A program made the translations under genes and the position numbers. The notes under the pieces were generated by a model that did not search any database, was not told the DNA's origin, and saw nothing but the letters and a program-made list of their open reading frames with translations. Positions 27,865-37,168 of a DNA stretch of 64,000 bases are shown here, in pieces (position 1 is the stretch's first letter; each line of letters opens with the position of its first letter). Source of the stretch: Cohnella zeiphila (GTDB lineage: Bacteria; Bacillota; Bacilli; Paenibacillales; Paenibacillaceae). The DNA lies in the NCBI RefSeq assembly GCF_014212055.1, contig NZ_JACJVO010000018.1, positions 112,425-176,424 of the forward strand, read 5' to 3'.

Positions 27865-28323
27865 TATCACAGATGATGTTATTTAAGAATGTTGTCGAAA
27901 TTCGTCCACAATCATGCCTAACATTATAACACAAGTTTTTCTTTATTCTTCTCAAAGCAAGAATATAATTTACATATTATCTGCTACTATCTCAAGACAT
28001 TCCACATCCACCCTGTCGAGAAGAATTGTAAACTATATAATTACAAGCCCTTCCTACACTGTTACCTAATTTAACGACATCAATCGCTGAAAGTTGCTTT
28101 AAACTGCAATAGTCAAGAAACCCTAAAGCGATTTGTGCTGTTCTTAGAAATATTAGAACTAGTTGATGACTTTCTCAGCTGTTATTAATCTGCAACTTGA
28201 GAAAACATAATTGAAAAAACTTAATTCGGGGTAGAACAAATGGAAAGCAAAAACGTATTAATATATAGGTCTTTGATGGTATTATATTATCATGATTAAA
28301 TTGTAAGAGGTGGAAGAAGCGCC

Positions 28324-29730
28324 GTGATTCGAAAATATTCGCGGGTTCTCACTCAGTTATATGTGCTTACAGATGCTGCAGGCATGGTCCTTGTCTTTCT
28401 CGCGGCCTATTGGCTCAAGTTTTATAGCGGCTTGATGGTCAAGGTGGGGGCTCTGCCGTTCCAAATCTATTTTTCCAGAACGCTCATTTTCATAGTGGCT
28501 GCCATTCTAATTGGATACTTTGCGGGATTCTACGCGCCGCGGAGGAAAAAGAGCTTGGGATCGGACATCTGGACGATCTTTAAGATTCAGACGACGAGCC
28601 TCGTCTTTCTCGTGGGCTTCTTATATGCCGCGAAAGAAGTACATATCTCACGGGAATTTTTGCTCCTTTTTTATGCATTGAATCTGTTCGTCCTGTCGGC
28701 CTATCGAATCGTTCTGAAGCAATTTCTCAATCGGATCCGTCGCAAAGGCTTTAACAAAAGGTATGTGCTGATCCTTGGCGCAGGTTCGGTCGGCCGCGAA
28801 TTCTATGAACGGTTGCAGCAGTACCCGGAGATGGGATATGAGGTCTTTGGCTTCTTGGACGATCATGCAACGGAGCATCCTCATGGGTATGCGCACCTGA
28901 AGCCGATCATCGGGACGCTAGATGATCTGGAATCGATACTTCAGATCAACCCGATCGACGAAGTTATTATCGCACTGCCATTGGACGCGCACGGCAAATA
29001 TCCGGCGATTATCGACATCTGCGACAATGCCGGGGCGAAGACGCTCATTATTCCGGATTATTTCGACATTTTGCCGGCGCGTCCGTTCTTCGACAATTTC
29101 GCCGGCATGCCGATGATCAACATCCGAGACATTCCGCTCGATGAATTCGGCAATCGGATTGCCAAGCGGGGCTTTGACATTGCCTTCTCGTTAATCGCGC
29201 TTCTCGTTTCAACTCCTTTCCTGCTTATTGCGATTGCTGGAATCAAGCTGACTTCTCCAGGCCCGGTTTTCTTCATCCAAGAGCGAATGGGACTGGACCG
29301 CAAGACGTTTCGCATGTTCAAACTGCGGACGATGCACATCGCGGATTCGAAGACATCCGACACTCAGTGGACGACCGAAAACGATCCTCGGCGCACTCGG
29401 TTCGGTGCGTTGCTGAGAAAGTTGAGCGTGGACGAGTTGCCTCAGTTTATTAATGTCCTTAAGGGGGACATGAGCGTTGTCGGCCCGCGTCCGGAAAGGC
29501 CTTATTTTGTCGAGCAGTTCAAACGGAAAGTGCCGAAGTACATGGTGAAGCACCACATTCGTCCCGGTATCACGGGGTGGGCGCAGGCGAACGGCTTGCG
29601 GGGGGACACGTCCATTAAAGATCGAATCGACCATGATCTGTTCTACATCGAGCATTGGAGCTTCTTGTTCGATCTGAAGATCATCGCGAGAACGATACGC
29701 AAAGGGATTGTGGATAAGAATGCATACTGA
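28324..29730 (+). CDS. Undecaprenyl-phosphate sugar phosphotransferase (WbaP/WcaJ/WsaP type)
   Basis: This encodes 468 residues. It starts glycan assembly by moving a hexose-1-phosphate to undecaprenyl phosphate. Four N-terminal membrane helices are followed by a Rossmann-like CoA-binding_3 domain (LILGAGSVGREFYERL), a further membrane segment near 282, and the catalytic polyprenyl glycosylphosphotransferase domain (FKLRTMH, KLSVDELPQFINVLKGDMSVVGPRP, RPGITGWAQ). Start is GTG at 28324 with AGGTGG about 10 nt upstream. In S-layer glycosylation clusters the equivalents WsaP and WsfP transfer galactose-1-phosphate; the sugar here is unknown. It opens a three-gene plus-strand operon. Confidence 0.93.
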   Translation: MIRKYSRVLTQLYVLTDAAGMVLVFLAAYWLKFYSGLMVKVGALPFQIYFSRTLIFIVAAILIGYFAGFYAPRRKKSLGSDIWTIFKIQTTSLVFLVGFLYAAKEVHISREFLLLFYALNLFVLSAYRIVLKQFLNRIRRKGFNKRYVLILGAGSVGREFYERLQQYPEMGYEVFGFLDDHATEHPHGYAHLKPIIGTLDDLESILQINPIDEVIIALPLDAHGKYPAIIDICDNAGAKTLIIPDYFDILPARPFFDNFAGMPMINIRDIPLDEFGNRIAKRGFDIAFSLIALLVSTPFLLIAIAGIKLTSPGPVFFIQERMGLDRKTFRMFKLRTMHIADSKTSDTQWTTENDPRRTRFGALLRKLSVDELPQFINVLKGDMSVVGPRPERPYFVEQFKRKVPKYMVKHHIRPGITGWAQANGLRGDTSIKDRIDHDLFYIEHWSFLFDLKIIARTIRKGIVDKNAY

Positions 29731-30685
29731 TCTTGAGCAAGAAGTTCGAATATCCGTGATTATTCCAACATGGAATGCCGGTCCGGAGCTGGGTCCGTTG
29801 CTCGATAAACTGCTGGACCAGACGCTCCCGCCGCTCGAAATCATCGTCGTCGACTCTTCTTCTGATGACGATACGGTGGCTATCGCCCGCAGTAGAGACG
29901 TTCGACTGCTCGGCATTGACAAGAGGGACTTCGACCACGGCGGAACGCGCAATTACGCTGCCAGGCAAGCTAGAGGCAATGTCCTGGCTTTTTTCACTCA
30001 GGACGCGATGCCGGCCCATCGGGAACTACTCGAGGAACTGACGCGGCCGCTGTTGGATCGTTCGGTTGCTTATGTATATGGACGGCAGCTTCCTCGGGAC
30101 GATGCTTCCCTTCTCGAAAAGCTTGTTCGAGGCTACAACTATTCGGAGGAAGCCATTCTGAAGAGCAAAGACGATCTGCCGCGCTTGGGGATCAAGACTT
30201 TCTTCTGCTCCAACGTATGCTCGGCCATTCGCAAAGAGCTTTTCGATCAGATGGGGGGATTTGCGTCTCCCGTTATTTTTAATGAAGATCTGTTTATGGC
30301 TGCCAATTGTATTCTCGCCGATTACCAGGTGGCCTATGCCCCCCTGGCGAAAGTGATTCATTCCCACGACTTTTCTTTTGTTCAGCAATTCAGACGATAC
30401 TTCGACAACGGAGTCTCGATGCGCAGCAATCCTCAGGTCCATCGTTACTCTTCCGTCAATAACGAGGGGAAGCGGATGATCGTTTACCTGATCCAAGAAC
30501 TTACTCGCATGAAGCGGCGCCGATGGATCCCGAAAGTGATTGTCGAATCCATCGTGAAATTTGTCGGCTTTCAACTCGGGAAACATTACGACAGGCTGCC
30601 CGAATCCCTATGCCGCAAATTATGTTCAAGCGATCGGCTGTGGAACAAGGTGCAGATGCTGCAAAACGAAGCAACTCCTATGTAA
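29720..30685 (+). CDS. GT2 glycosyltransferase, rhamnosyltransferase-like
   Basis: This encodes 321 residues. The ATG at 29720 lies inside the end of the upstream phosphotransferase gene (11-nt overlap) with GGATAAG before it. GT2 features are VIIPTWNAG, VVDSSSDDD, the rhamnosyltransferase-associated FDHGGTRN, AFFTQDAMP as the metal site, and FNEDLFMA. It should add an early sugar, likely rhamnose, on the lipid-linked primer; rhamnose is inferred from the rml genes and the motif. Confidence 0.82.
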   Translation: MHTDLEQEVRISVIIPTWNAGPELGPLLDKLLDQTLPPLEIIVVDSSSDDDTVAIARSRDVRLLGIDKRDFDHGGTRNYAARQARGNVLAFFTQDAMPAHRELLEELTRPLLDRSVAYVYGRQLPRDDASLLEKLVRGYNYSEEAILKSKDDLPRLGIKTFFCSNVCSAIRKELFDQMGGFASPVIFNEDLFMAANCILADYQVAYAPLAKVIHSHDFSFVQQFRRYFDNGVSMRSNPQVHRYSSVNNEGKRMIVYLIQELTRMKRRRWIPKVIVESIVKFVGFQLGKHYDRLPESLCRKLCSSDRLWNKVQMLQNEATPM

Positions 30686-30714
30686 CACGCTTTGGAGAAG
30701 AAAGGAAGCCGGCC

Positions 30715-31653
30715 ATGTCCACCGTGAGCGTATGCATCGTTACCTACAACAGCATCGGGGATATTATGGCTTGTCTTGAAGCTGTCGTCGGGCAAACCCA
30801 TCCTGTCGAGCAAATTATCGTTGTCGATAATGCCTCAAGCGATGGGTCAGCGGCTCAGGTTCGGCAGTGGAGCGACCGAGTTCATCTGGAGGCCAATACG
30901 GTGAATGTCGGGTTCGCGGGCGGACAGAACCAGGCTATCGCCAAGTCGAACAGCGACTATGTTCTGGCTCTGAATCCGGATGTCGTTCTGGATCCCCATT
31001 ATTTGTCGGAGATCCTTGCGGTTATGGACCGGGATCCCTCCATCGGCAGTGCCACCGGCCAGCTTGTGCTGTCGGACAACCCCGCAGTCATGGACAGTGC
31101 CGGCTTGGCGTTCAAACGGAACCGGCAGGCCTATGACTTGGCCGCAGGAGAGCCTGTCGCGGCATGGGGGACGTCTCTCGATGTATTTGGGGTATCCGGG
31201 GCTGCGGCCGTCTACCGTGCGGCTATGGTGCGTGATATCTCTTATAACGGCCAGTTCTTCGACGAGACCTTCTTTGCCTATAAGGAGGACGTAGACGTCG
31301 CCTGGCGGGCCAGGAGGCTGCAGTGGACGGCGAAGTACGTCCCTAACGCCCGTGCCGTTCATCGGAGAGGCTGGAAAAAGGGAGGACGCAAAGCTCTTCC
31401 GCTCTTCGTTCGCAGGCATTCGTACCAGAACCGTTTCTTCACCTTAATCAAAAATGAGCCGGCAGGCTGGCACTGGTTCGGCTTGCTGCCGCTTCTCATC
31501 GTTACCGAGGGCTTGAAGCTGGGCTATATTGCATTATTCGAGCCGGGGCTGCTCGCTTGTTGGCCGACTATCTGGAAGAAGTGGCCGGAGATGCTGGAGA
31601 AGAGAAGATGGCTTAAAAAAAGGATTCAGGCCGCTAATGATAGACATCGTTAA
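30715..31653 (+). CDS. GT2 glycosyltransferase, rhamnosyltransferase-like
   Basis: This encodes 312 residues. The ATG at 30715 has AAAGGAAG upstream; longer in-frame starts overlap the previous gene and lack such a site. The catalytic part shows CIVTYNS, VVDNASSDGS, NVGFAGGQNQAI, the metal site LNPDV, and a late KEDVDVAWR, all usual for GT2 rhamnosyltransferases. The C-terminal ~60 residues include a hydrophobic stretch (HWFGLLPLLIVTEGLKLGYIAL) that may touch the membrane. It ends the plus-strand cassette, 29 nt after the previous gene. Confidence 0.82.
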   Translation: MSTVSVCIVTYNSIGDIMACLEAVVGQTHPVEQIIVVDNASSDGSAAQVRQWSDRVHLEANTVNVGFAGGQNQAIAKSNSDYVLALNPDVVLDPHYLSEILAVMDRDPSIGSATGQLVLSDNPAVMDSAGLAFKRNRQAYDLAAGEPVAAWGTSLDVFGVSGAAAVYRAAMVRDISYNGQFFDETFFAYKEDVDVAWRARRLQWTAKYVPNARAVHRRGWKKGGRKALPLFVRRHSYQNRFFTLIKNEPAGWHWFGLLPLLIVTEGLKLGYIALFEPGLLACWPTIWKKWPEMLEKRRWLKKRIQAANDRHR

Positions 31654-31658
31654 ATTGT

Positions 31659-31684
31659 GAAAGGAGGGCTCTCGCCCTCCTTTC
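31659..31684. terminator. Bidirectional terminator between converging genes
   Basis: GAAAGGAGGGC and GCCCTCCTTTC are a perfect 11-bp dyad with a 4-nt loop. It lies between the stops of the plus-strand cassette and the minus-strand SLH gene. T-tracts are short, so strength is uncertain. Confidence 0.7.
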
Positions 31685-31694
31685 GCTATTGGAC

Positions 31695-34600
31695 TCAGCC
31701 TTCGAACAAATCCGCATACTCCAGGAATCGCTTGACCATGGCAGCCGCTTCGGCGCGGGTCGCGTTGGCCTTCGGCTGGAACTGGGTGTCCGACACGCCG
31801 TTCATGATCCCGGCCTGCACGTTGGCCGCGACCGCGCTGCTGGCCCAGGAGCCGATCTTGCCGCGGTCCGAATATTTGCTCAGGACGGCGGCGGACGCAG
31901 TCGGCTGCGTTCCCGCATAGGTCATCGCCCGCATCATCATCGTGGCCATCTCCTCGCGAGTGATCGACGCGTTCGGATTGAAGCGTCCCTTCTCGTCTCC
32001 TTGGACGATCCCGGCCTCGCTTACGGCGCCGATATAGCCCGCTCCGGCGCTGCCCGAGCTTACATCGGGGAAACGGGTGGCAGCGGATTTATCGCCCGTC
32101 AGACCGAGACCGCGGGCAATAAATTCGGCGAACTCCATGCGGGTGATATTGCGGCTTGGAGCGAAGGTCGTTGGGGTCGGCGTCGTCACGATAAACTTGG
32201 CTCCCAGCGCCGCCACGTCGTTTTTGGCCCAGTGATTCGCCATGTCGCTATAGACTTGTTTGTCTTTGCGAACAACGGCAAAACTGCCGTTGCCTTTCCC
32301 CATAAAACGAACATTCAGTTCACCGTTCTGAGTCTCCGTCTTCGTCGGCACGTACGTCAGATCGCCATAATCACTGTCATATCGAACGACCAACAGTTCG
32401 GAAGCCGACGCTGAGCCGGCGCTTAGCACAAAGGATCCGACCGCATATTGATTGAAATTTTGAATCTCCCGTTCGCTTCCGCCGGCCGATAGAGAAGCGG
32501 CGAATGCAGCCGGCGTCGCCATCAGCGATCCTCCGGCGGAAGAAATGGCGCCAGTCAGTTGAGAATCTGAAGTCTTCTCGATGGCAAGATACAAAGAAGT
32601 AGAATCCGGGCTCCATCCCGCCAAAGCTAGTTCTTGAGTGAAGTTGATGGCCGAGAGCGGAATGGAGTAAGACGTGCCGCCATATTCAAGCCGGAATGAC
32701 GCATTGGATATCATAGAAGCTGCCTGCACGATTGAGCTAACCGGAATCGAGACGAGCGCCCCGTTCTCCGAAGCGGGTACGGCAAACGTCACTTGTTGAT
32801 TCGTCAGTTGGGATGCGTTCGATTTCAAGGAAGCAAAAGCTTGAATGAATTTGTCCGAATTCAGGATATACCGATTGGCGATTTGACCGGACGGCGTTGT
32901 GCCCGATGCCTTGGTCGCCGCCGAAGCGTCCAGTTGAAGCCCTCCTTCGCCATCAGTGCCCGCATAGCTTGGCAAATTGTCCACGGTAGAGGATTGGTTC
33001 AGAACGGACATGTTATTGATCCCGGCCATCGTCTGGTTGTTCGCATCCATTAATGGGGTGCCCGAATTATAATAGGTCAGTAGCACCGTCTGTCCTCCCT
33101 TTATCGCGCTCCCAAGCGTAAGGGTGACGTTCGAACCGGAGATGGAGACTTTGCTAACACTGACATAAGAACCATCGGCATTTACGACGAACTGCAACGG
33201 ATTCGGTACGGATGAAGCGTTCAAGTTCGCACTGTATGCCAACGTTAGAACCGAGCCATTTACCGATGCCGACGAAAGTGTAGCGCCAGTCGTACTGCCC
33301 GAGACGACTTGGTAATTGCTGAACCCCGCTGCTGCGTTGCCAGCGAGATCGGTAATGGCCGGCGAACCCGGGATGTAGGTAACGAGTACGATATTGGCTG
33401 ATGAAACGGCCGAAGTGAGCGTCAGCTTAACGGTATTGTTCGTTACAGAGACAGCCGTCACCTGGTTGGACACTCCATTCACCAGAACCGAGAAACTTGA
33501 GCGAAGCGGCACCAGAGAAGCGTTCAGACCTTCGTTATAATTGAGAGATACATTATTTCCCGAGACCGATGCGGAGGACACGGTTGGCGGGGTCGTATCG
33601 CTGGCGTTCTGGAGATAGAAGTCGGCGAATGCCGCAACCGCATTGCCGCTGGTATCCTGAACAGGATACCAGCCGGGCGTGTAACTGACCGATACGATCT
33701 GGCCTGTTGAAACACTGGAGGAAAGCATAAGAATGACATTCGTTCCGCTGACGGAGATCCCGTTGATCGAGACGGCCGAGCCATTCACCTTCACCGAGAA
33801 TTGAGACGATGCATAAGAGCTTACGCTCTGCAGCGTTTTATTGAAGACTAGGGTCAACGTGTTGCCCGATACACTGCCGCTATCGGGCTTCGGCAACGTG
33901 GTCGTTGTTGTGTTGGAGACAGCTTTATTGGTAAAGCCTGCAGCGCTGTTGGCCGACAAGTCGCGCAAGGGCGCGTCGCCGACCGTATAGGACAGTTTAA
34001 CCGTCTGCCCGACCGCAACGCCGGATTGCATCGTGAGCCTCACCTGGCTTCCGCTTACGGACACGGCGTTGACCTGCCGAGGCACATCGTTAACTGTTAC
34101 ATAAAAGTTCGATGCATAAGGAATGGAAGTCTCGTCGAGAGGTTCGTTATAAGTCAGCAATATGACCGCTCCGTCCATTGTCGCCGAAGATAAGGAAGGA
34201 GCCGAAGTGTCCGAGCCGATCGTCTGGAACGTCCAGCGATAATCGTTCAGGATGCCGGGAAAAAAGTTGCCCGCCGCATCCGTTATCGCGTCTGCGGGAA
34301 TATGAACAACATAGGATAGCTTTCCTGTAAAGGCGGAGGAAGGCGTCAACGTCACGACATTCGGGTCGGGTATAGAAGCGTTGTCCGGACCCAGGATCAG
34401 ATTGACGTTCCCCGTGCTTCCGGTCGTTGGAATCGCGGTCCCCTTCGCTCCTGCTTTAATCTGCACAGGCTCGCTGAAACGCATTTTCAACACACCGTTT
34501 AGCGACACGTAATTGGCTCCGGAGGTTGGCGTGGTTTCCAAAAGGTCCGGCGGGGTCGAATCGGTCGTCGTCGTGAATCTCCACGTCGTCGTATTCGTCG

Positions 34601-35378
34601 AATCAATCCCTGCATAAGCATTGCCGGACATGTCCGTAAAGGCGGTTTTGTCAATGTTAATGGCGTAAATCAAATTTGCCTTTAAGCTTTTATAGGGGCG
34701 TATCGTAATCGTATCCGTTCCGACTCCAGTGACTTGAGCGGAATTGGCCGGAATGGAATCGTAAGTCGTTCCCGCGGATAAATCCCGAATTTGAATGCTC
34801 CCGCTCCCCGGCAAAACCGACTCATTAAATTTCACGACAAGCGAGGAGCTTAGATCCGCAACGGTCGTATTGTTGGACGGCGTAAAAGAAATCGCCGAAG
34901 GCGCGGACATGTCCGAATAAGCCGTCTGAAAGTTCCAGCTCAGCGCGTCGGTAATGCCGGCATAATCGCCTGACGGCCCCTTAAAAGCGCCAGGGCTGAC
35001 TTGAACGTAATACCCGGTACCCGTCTGGAGCTTGTTCGCCTCCACCGTGATCGTAACGAACGTTCCGGAGGCGGACACCTGGATATTCGATGAATTCACG
35101 TCATAGGACGCAGCCGTTGCAAAGGTACTGGAGTTTTTAATGGTAATGGTTCCGCTGCCCGGGGTTACCGCCTCGGAGAACTGCATCACGAGCTTCGCAT
35201 TCATCGGAACCGAAACCGCATTGTCGGCCGGATAGAGCGTTTGAACGGTCGGCCCGCTTCCCGCAGCCGCAATCAGTATCGGGGCGTCGGCAGAAGCCGC
35301 GAACGCTCCGGCGGCGGCGATGCCCTGGAGGAACAAAGCGGCAACTAAAGTCATGGCATAAAATCGAAAACGGCGCAA
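31695..35378 (-). CDS. Large secreted SLH protein with SbsA-type Ig-like and SwmB repeats
   Basis: This encodes 1227 residues from a TTG at 35378, six bases after GGGAGGT; the in-frame TTG at 35393 lacks spacing. After a signal peptide (ends near AFAAS) come three Big_5/SbsA-like Ig domains (repeated SxxxP, F-S/N-E-x-V, W-x-F-x-T patterns) to about 400, then about five SwmB-type repeats (pattern ...SSAxVxGxxLxLxYNExLxxxS-VP-xxxFxVxVNG...). A unique domain (about 790-1030) leads to three SLH domains at the C-terminus with TRME, TREE and TRAE. It should be a wall-anchored, elongated surface protein. Function beyond structure or adhesion cannot be told. Confidence 0.88.
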   Translation of the reverse strand: MRRFRFYAMTLVAALFLQGIAAAGAFAASADAPILIAAAGSGPTVQTLYPADNAVSVPMNAKLVMQFSEAVTPGSGTITIKNSSTFATAASYDVNSSNIQVSASGTFVTITVEANKLQTGTGYYVQVSPGAFKGPSGDYAGITDALSWNFQTAYSDMSAPSAISFTPSNNTTVADLSSSLVVKFNESVLPGSGSIQIRDLSAGTTYDSIPANSAQVTGVGTDTITIRPYKSLKANLIYAINIDKTAFTDMSGNAYAGIDSTNTTTWRFTTTTDSTPPDLLETTPTSGANYVSLNGVLKMRFSEPVQIKAGAKGTAIPTTGSTGNVNLILGPDNASIPDPNVVTLTPSSAFTGKLSYVVHIPADAITDAAGNFFPGILNDYRWTFQTIGSDTSAPSLSSATMDGAVILLTYNEPLDETSIPYASNFYVTVNDVPRQVNAVSVSGSQVRLTMQSGVAVGQTVKLSYTVGDAPLRDLSANSAAGFTNKAVSNTTTTTLPKPDSGSVSGNTLTLVFNKTLQSVSSYASSQFSVKVNGSAVSINGISVSGTNVILMLSSSVSTGQIVSVSYTPGWYPVQDTSGNAVAAFADFYLQNASDTTPPTVSSASVSGNNVSLNYNEGLNASLVPLRSSFSVLVNGVSNQVTAVSVTNNTVKLTLTSAVSSANIVLVTYIPGSPAITDLAGNAAAGFSNYQVVSGSTTGATLSSASVNGSVLTLAYSANLNASSVPNPLQFVVNADGSYVSVSKVSISGSNVTLTLGSAIKGGQTVLLTYYNSGTPLMDANNQTMAGINNMSVLNQSSTVDNLPSYAGTDGEGGLQLDASAATKASGTTPSGQIANRYILNSDKFIQAFASLKSNASQLTNQQVTFAVPASENGALVSIPVSSIVQAASMISNASFRLEYGGTSYSIPLSAINFTQELALAGWSPDSTSLYLAIEKTSDSQLTGAISSAGGSLMATPAAFAASLSAGGSEREIQNFNQYAVGSFVLSAGSASASELLVVRYDSDYGDLTYVPTKTETQNGELNVRFMGKGNGSFAVVRKDKQVYSDMANHWAKNDVAALGAKFIVTTPTPTTFAPSRNITRMEFAEFIARGLGLTGDKSAATRFPDVSSGSAGAGYIGAVSEAGIVQGDEKGRFNPNASITREEMATMMMRAMTYAGTQPTASAAVLSKYSDRGKIGSWASSAVAANVQAGIMNGVSDTQFQPKANATRAEAAAMVKRFLEYADLFEG

Positions 35379-35467
35379 AACGATACCTCCCAAAAATTGC
35401 TAGGCTTCAAGACAAACCCGTACCTTCTTTTTCGGCTCAAAGGCATGTGTAGTTTAGGGAGAAAAGG

Positions 35468-35514
35468 AAAAAGCCGCCTTCCACCGGTTCGAGTAACCGA
35501 TGATAAGCGGCTTA
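35468..35514 (-). terminator. Intrinsic terminator of metK
   Basis: On the minus strand AAGCCGC pairs with GCGGCTT and, inside it, CATCGGTT pairs with AACCGGTG, followed by a T-rich tail. It lies 17 bp after the metK stop. Confidence 0.85.
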
Positions 35515-35530
35515 GGATGAAGCTGTGTAA

Positions 35531-36733
35531 TTAGGCCAGAGCGCCTTGCTTCAACGCCTCGGCGCGGTCTACGCGCTCCCAAGGCAGGTCGAGGTCGCTG
35601 CGGCCGAAGTGGCCGTATGCGGCCGTCTGGCGGTAGATCGGACGACGAAGATCGAGCATCTTGATGATGCCGGCGGGGCGCAGGTCGAAGTTGCCGCGGA
35701 TCAGCTCCACGAGCTTCTCTTCGCTCACTTTGCCCGTACCGTAAGTATCAACATTGATGGATACCGGGTTCGCGACGCCGATCGCGTAAGCCAGTTGAAT
35801 CTCGCATTTCTCGGCGAGTCCGGCTGCAACGATGTTCTTAGCCACGTAGCGGGCCGCGTAAGCGGCGGAACGGTCGACCTTGGTCGGATCCTTGCCCGAG
35901 AACGCGCCGCCGCCGTGGCGGGCGTATCCGCCGTACGTATCGACGATGATTTTCCGTCCCGTCAGACCGGCGTCGCCTTGCGGGCCGCCGATGACGAACC
36001 GTCCGGTCGGATTGATGAAGAATTTCGTTTCTTTATCCAGCCATTCCGAAGGAACGACCGGTTGAATGACATGAGTGCGGATATCGTCCTGAATCTGATC
36101 CAGCGGGATTTCCTCGGAATGCTGCGTCGACACGACAATCGTATCGACACGGGTCGGCTTGCCGTCGATATATTCGATCGTCACTTGCGTTTTGCCGTCC
36201 GGGCGAAGATAGTCGAGCGTCCCGTTCTTGCGAACTTCGGACAGACGGCGGGAAAGACGGTGAGCCAGCGCAATCGGCAGCGGCATCAGTTCCGGCGTCT
36301 CGTTCGTGGCGAAGCCGAACATAAGCCCCTGGTCGCCCGCTCCGATGTCCGGGTTCTCCTGAAGAACGTCTTTGCCGTCACGGCTCTCAAGCGCCGCGTT
36401 GACCCCTTGGGCGATATCCGCAGACTGCTCATTCAACGAAGTAAGCACCGCGCAGGTGCTGGCATCGAAGCCGTACTTGGCCCTCGTGTATCCAATCTCG
36501 CGAATCGTGCTGCGCGCGATGGCCGAGATATCTACATAATCCGCTTTGCTGCTGATTTCCCCGATGACCAGTACCAGGCCGGTCGCAACGGAAACTTCGC
36601 AAGCGACGCGGGCGTAAGGATCCTCACGCAGGAACGCGTCGAGCACAGCGTCGGAGATTTGATCGCAAATTTTGTCCGGATGGCCTTCCGTGACCGATTC
36701 GGACGTGAAGAGATGTCGTCCTTTAATCGACAA
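35531..36733 (-). CDS. metK: S-adenosylmethionine synthase
   Basis: This encodes 400 residues. It joins methionine and ATP to make SAM, used by the methyltransferase domain in this window and cell-wide. Signatures are [27 protein letters not shown], the P-loop [13 protein letters not shown] and [19 protein letters not shown]. The likely start is TTG at 36733, 9 nt after GGGGAGG; the earlier TTG at 36742 touches that site. It has its own promoter (36810-36838). The leader lacks the S-box (SAM riboswitch) consensus but carries a terminator-like hairpin (36755-36786). Confidence 0.97.
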   Translation of the reverse strand: MSIKGRHLFTSESVTEGHPDKICDQISDAVLDAFLREDPYARVACEVSVATGLVLVIGEISSKADYVDISAIARSTIREIGYTRAKYGFDASTCAVLTSLNEQSADIAQGVNAALESRDGKDVLQENPDIGAGDQGLMFGFATNETPELMPLPIALAHRLSRRLSEVRKNGTLDYLRPDGKTQVTIEYIDGKPTRVDTIVVSTQHSEEIPLDQIQDDIRTHVIQPVVPSEWLDKETKFFINPTGRFVIGGPQGDAGLTGRKIIVDTYGGYARHGGGAFSGKDPTKVDRSAAYAARYVAKNIVAAGLAEKCEIQLAYAIGVANPVSINVDTYGTGKVSEEKLVELIRGNFDLRPAGIIKMLDLRRPIYRQTAAYGHFGRSDLDLPWERVDRAEALKQGALA

Positions 36734-36754
36734 CTTCTTCAACCTCCCCTACAC

Positions 36755-36786
36755 AAAAAATGAACCTTTTCCGGTAGGAAAAGGTT
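36755..36786 (-). terminator. Terminator-like hairpin within the metK leader
   Basis: AACCTTTTCC (36777-36786 on the minus strand) and GGAAAAGGTT (36763-36772) pair perfectly around a 4-nt loop, followed by CA and six T residues. It sits about 17 nt after the predicted start point and upstream of the metK ribosome binding site. Confidence 0.75.
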
Positions 36787-36809
36787 GTCAGACAGACCTT
36801 CAGATGATA

Positions 36810-36838
36810 ATGATACCGGAATTGTCGATCGGTGTCAA
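36810..36838 (-). promoter_or_regulatory. Sigma-A promoter of metK
   Basis: On the minus strand a perfect TTGACA (36833-36838) and TATCAT (36810-36815) are separated by 17 bp. Transcription should begin near 36803. Confidence 0.8.
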
Positions 36839-36868
36839 TGCGCATCCGCCTGCCAAAGATGACCGGTC

Positions 36869-37135
36869 TTACAAGATCGTTTGCTGCGCTTGCTGGACAA
36901 GCCGCTTCGTAATTCCGCCGCCGACAGCTCCCGCTTCCCGAGCCGTCAGCTCGCCCAAATAAGCGGCTCCGCCGCGCTGCGAAGACATGCTGCCCAGTTC
37001 TCCGGCGAATTCCGAGTCCAGATCGCCGGCCGCGGGCTGACCGAAAGGTACGCCGAGTTCCGAAGCGATCTCATACTTCATCTGGTCGAGAGCCTTCTGA
37101 CATTCCGGGACGAGCTTGCGATTTCTGCCTGCCAT
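36869..37135 (-). CDS. Alpha/beta-type small acid-soluble spore protein
   Basis: This encodes 88 residues. SASPs coat and protect spore DNA and are degraded by the Gpr protease on germination. The ATG at 37135 follows AGGAGGTG with 9-nt spacing; an upstream in-frame start gives an unlikely extension. Features are the first DNA-binding helix and Gpr site (KYEIASELGV), and GAVGGGITKRLVQQAQQ in the second helix. The middle is longer and more Gly/Ala-rich than in the shortest family members. A CATACTA element upstream fits sporulation-specific (sigma G) use. Confidence 0.9.
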   Translation of the reverse strand: MAGRNRKLVPECQKALDQMKYEIASELGVPFGQPAAGDLDSEFAGELGSMSSQRGGAAYLGELTAREAGAVGGGITKRLVQQAQQTIL

Positions 37136-37168
37136 GATTCGAGGCACCTCCTTGAATTTTGACGGTCT

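Noticed and set aside
31689..32414. Plus-strand frame opposite the SLH domains at 31695
   Set aside because: Antisense to conserved SLH motifs, without a ribosome site.
35546..36763. Plus-strand open frame of 405 codons opposite metK
   Set aside because: Antisense shadow of metK with no recognisable domain.
36743..36868. SAM riboswitch upstream of metK
   Set aside because: The space between promoter and gene is about 70 nt and none of the S-box conserved segments are present.
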